From contig CAJWBE010000019.1 in NCBI GenBank assembly GCA_913020045.1, positions 1 to 64,000 on the forward strand: 64,000 nt of DNA, in the 5' to 3' direction. Positions 61,930 through 64,000 of this stretch are shown here, piece after piece. This DNA is from an uncultured Oleiphilus sp. Lineage in GTDB: Bacteria; Pseudomonadota; Gammaproteobacteria; Pseudomonadales; Oleiphilaceae. Made by a program: the position numbers and the translations under genes. Under the pieces are notes generated by a model that had not been told where the DNA came from, searched no databases, and saw nothing but the letters and a program-made list of their open reading frames with translations. How positions within the stretch are numbered: the first letter of the stretch is position 1; the number at the start of each line of letters is the position of its first letter.

Positions 61930-62985
61930 TCATGTTTTTGAGTGCTCAGGATAGCGACCTAATAAGTGAACGCCCCAGGCGGTTGATATGACGACTAAGG
62001 CGCCTACGGCTTGGTGCAGAACGGCGTAGTTGATATCGACACTGCTCATTACCGTCGCAATGCCAAGCAAAATTTGAGTGCCAAAGGCGGTGTGAATGGC
62101 GATAGATGCTGCTCTAGACTGCTTGCGAACGCGCCTGGCTAACACGATAAGAAAACCGACGGCTACCCACGCCCACCAGCGGTGAATATAGTAGACAATA
62201 TAGGGGTCATTATTCAGCATGCTCCAGACGCCGCCACTCCAATCTATACCGATGAGGAAAAGCGAACCATGCATCAGAGGCCAAGTGTCCGACATGGGGC
62301 CAGCATTCAAGCCTGCGGTATAGGCACCGAACAACAACTGTATAAACAATACACCAAAAACAGTGGCGCCAAAGGCTGTTAGTCGTGATGGTTTTTGTTG
62401 TCCTGCAGCAAGTTGACGAAGGTCCAAGGCGGTCCAGACTAGCCCGGTCAAAATAACAAGCGCGGTCAATAAATGGGTCGCTAGCCGAAAGTGGCTAACA
62501 TCCGTGCGCTCCGTTAAACCGGAGCTAACCATCCACCAGCCGATTACACCTTGCATGCCGCCAAGAATCAGGAGCCCACTAAGTCGCCCGCCATACCCTT
62601 GAGGTATGGCCCGTTTGAACGCAAACCAGGCAAGAGGCAATGCAAACGCCAGACCAATCAGGCGTCCCAGGAGGCGGTGAATCCACTCCCAAAAATAGAT
62701 CAGTTTAAAGTCTTCTAAACCCATCCCTGCGGGGCCATTTATCTCTTGGTATTCTGGAATCTGCTGATACTTTTCGAACTCGGAGGCCCAAGTTTCTTGA
62801 CTTAACGGAGGTATGGCGCCAGTGATTGGCTTCCATTCGGTGATTGAAAGCCCTGACTCGGTGAGTCGTGTAATGCCCCCAACAACCACGATAATAAACA
62901 CTAAGAAGGCGACAGAGTACAGCCAATTTGAAATAGCAATGGGGCGCTTAAAGTGTTCGGCGGGCGTGTTAAGACTGTGGCTCAT
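61930..62985 (-). CDS. ctaA: Haem A synthase (CtaA/COX15)
   Basis: Converts haem O to haem A for aa3-type oxidases. 351 residues with eight membrane helices. Haem-ligand histidines lie in FWEWIHRLLGRLIG near 97-110, VSHFRLATHLLTALVIL near 164-180, YYIHRWWAWVAVG near 263, and VLHQAVGALVVIS near 327. VVVGGITRLTESGLSITEWKP near 31-51 is the family signature. Met at 62985 is chosen; a start at 63027 is also possible and neither has a clear ribosome site. The oxidase and ctaB genes are not in the window. Confidence 0.93.
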   Translation of the reverse strand: MSHSLNTPAEHFKRPIAISNWLYSVAFLVFIIVVVGGITRLTESGLSITEWKPITGAIPPLSQETWASEFEKYQQIPEYQEINGPAGMGLEDFKLIYFWEWIHRLLGRLIGLAFALPLAWFAFKRAIPQGYGGRLSGLLILGGMQGVIGWWMVSSGLTERTDVSHFRLATHLLTALVILTGLVWTALDLRQLAAGQQKPSRLTAFGATVFGVLFIQLLFGAYTAGLNAGPMSDTWPLMHGSLFLIGIDWSGGVWSMLNNDPYIVYYIHRWWAWVAVGFLIVLARRVRKQSRAASIAIHTAFGTQILLGIATVMSSVDINYAVLHQAVGALVVISTAWGVHLLGRYPEHSKT

Positions 62986-63140
62986 GGCGGGATAGCATAG
63001 CTGGAAAAAACGGCAGTATAGCAACATAAACGACAGGCAGAAATACGCTATTCGCGTAATTGAGGGGTGTTCGTGACTAGGGTGTTATTGTGTCTTTTTT
63101 CTTTTAACGGCCCGTAAAATCAGCGGCCCGTTAAAGTAGG

Positions 63141-63184
63141 ACAAGGCCTTAGCTATCGGTTAGCACACAGTGCTAAGGCCTTGT
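63141..63184. repeat. 12-bp inverted repeat
   Basis: ACAAGGCCTTAG (63141-63152) is inverted exactly at 63173-63184 with a 20-base spacer, seven bases after the yqhD-type stop codon on the minus strand. It probably ends that gene, though no T run follows. A smaller TTAACGG/CCGTTAA dyad lies just beyond. Confidence 0.7.
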
Positions 63185-63190
63185 ATTTTG

Positions 63191-64000
63191 TTAAAGCGCT
63201 GCTGTTAGTATTTGATGACTGACATCGGGCGTGATATCTCGTTTTTCACCGAGTTTAACCATGCCATGGGCTGTGAGTTTTTCAATAATTCCTTCGATCT
63301 CCGAGCGCTCGATGCCGACATGGGACAAGCGGGTGGGCACATCCATGGTATGGAAAAACTGCTCGGTTTTTTGAATGGCTGCATCGATCCTGCTCTGTTC
63401 GTCGCCATCGTTTATCTCCCAAACGCGAGAGGCATATTGCAGTAGTTTTTCGCGCTTTTCGTTACGCCTAATTTTCATCACGCCGGGTAATACGATCGAT
63501 AAAGTTCGGGCATGGTCGATACCATAGCCGCCAGTCAGCTCGTGACCGATCATGTGGGTTGCCCAGTCTTGCGGAACGCCTGCGCCAATTAAGCCATTTA
63601 GCGCCAAGGTCGCAGACCACATAATATTCGCCCGTACTTCTAGGTCTTTTTTCGTATCAGCGTTTAGTGCTTTAGGACCTTCCTCGATAAGCGTAAGAAG
63701 GAGGCCTTCTGCCATGCGGTCCTGCACCTTTGCGTTAACAGGAAAGGTCAAATACTGCTCCATCGTATGAACAAAGGCATCCACCACACCGTTGCTAATT
63801 TGGCGGTCAGACAGCGTTAGCGTTACCGAGGGGTCGAGCACCGCAAACTGCGGCCTTACTAAGGGGTTGCTGAATGGGAGTTTGTTACCGTTTCGCGTGA
63901 CTACCGCGCCGGTATTTGTTTCGGATCCTGTTGCAGGAAGCGTCAGAACTGCGCCGATAGGTAAGGCGCTAGAAATAGGAGCCTGCTTGGTAACGATATC
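63191..64000 (-). CDS. yqhD: NADP-dependent iron-type alcohol dehydrogenase (YqhD-like), partial
   Basis: The 3' part of the gene, 269 residues, open to the window edge; the N-terminal third lies outside. TLPATGSETNTGAVV, the FAVLDPS stretch, NGVVDAFVHTMEQYLTFPV and GVPQDWATHMIGHELTGGYG follow E. coli YqhD closely, and the histidines and Asp that bind metal (Asp in VDAFVH, His in TMIGHEL and YGIDHA) are kept. YqhD reduces short-chain aldehydes. There is an internal GTG at 63841, but homology clearly continues upstream of it. Confidence 0.93.
   Translation of the reverse strand, partial: DIVTKQAPISSALPIGAVLTLPATGSETNTGAVVTRNGNKLPFSNPLVRPQFAVLDPSVTLTLSDRQISNGVVDAFVHTMEQYLTFPVNAKVQDRMAEGLLLTLIEEGPKALNADTKKDLEVRANIMWSATLALNGLIGAGVPQDWATHMIGHELTGGYGIDHARTLSIVLPGVMKIRRNEKREKLLQYASRVWEINDGDEQSRIDAAIQKTEQFFHTMDVPTRLSHVGIERSEIEGIIEKLTAHGMVKLGEKRDITPDVSHQILTAAL

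Noticed and set aside
1-64000. CRISPR array, prophage, insertion sequence or integrative element
   Set aside because: No regularly spaced repeats, transposase, integrase or phage structural genes were seen in the window.

Overview
The window reads as chromosomal DNA of a marine-type gammaproteobacterium of the Pseudomonadales/Oceanospirillales kind, with moderate G+C. The main evidence is gene order. The block pyrC'-pyrB-pyrR-ruvX-algH-tonB-gshB-pilGHIJK-chpABC matches the order known from Pseudomonas aeruginosa (PA0401-PA0415). The macromolecular-synthesis block rpsU-yqeY-dnaG-rpoD is also present. I cannot name a species from this sequence. I see no integrase, transposase, phage gene or CRISPR array; nearly everything looks like core or lineage-specific chromosome.

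Layout. 1-5.6 kb: pckA, a fused DctQM TRAP permease with a TatT-like lipoprotein and strong CRP-type sites, then an HU gene. 5.6-11.4 kb (minus strand): pyrimidine genes (including an inactive dihydroorotase homologue), ruvX, algH, tonB and gshB. 11.7-25.2 kb (plus): the complete Pil-Chp chemosensory system for type IV pili, with a 2494-residue ChpA. 25.2-27.2 kb: two extra signalling genes, one a degenerate GGDEF protein that keeps its c-di-GMP I-site. 27.3-34 kb: folE, an RNase II-family gene, two TetR-type regulators, a voltage-gated cation channel with an acidic selectivity filter, a SEC-C/prolyl-hydroxylase-like protein and a Yip1 protein. 34.3-36.5 kb: a Zur-box-preceded zinc ABC operon headed by an unannotated 35-codon membrane ORF, then hisI. 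36.5-49.7 kb: two FKBP-type isomerases, a metallo-beta-lactamase-fold lipoprotein, a YlqF GTPase, a WYL regulator, an unannotated 47-residue gene, yfbR, tag, queE, an ABC-F ATPase, a diguanylate cyclase and small conserved proteins. 49.9-55.7 kb: an acyltransferase-like gene and rpsU-yqeY-dnaG-rpoD.

55.8-56.1 kb holds tRNA-Ile2(CAT), preceded by a broken 5' copy of itself and a hairpin-rich insert of unknown nature. 56.1-61.9 kb is the most unusual protein-coding region: a three-module RidA-like protein, a secreted beta-helix protein and, divergently across a CRP-type site, a lipoprotein combining a CxxCH motif, PD40 propeller repeats and TPRs, followed by a small c-type cytochrome lipoprotein. 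The window ends with ctaA and the 3' part of a yqhD-type alcohol dehydrogenase that runs off the end.

How the parts work together. Pil-Chp controls twitching motility, and the neighbouring degenerate GGDEF protein may couple it to c-di-GMP. CRP/Vfr-type sites at the TRAP operon and at the beta-helix/PD40-TPR locus suggest both respond to carbon status. The zinc operon is probably repressed by Zur. All functional statements are from reading the sequence and family knowledge; no database search was run.
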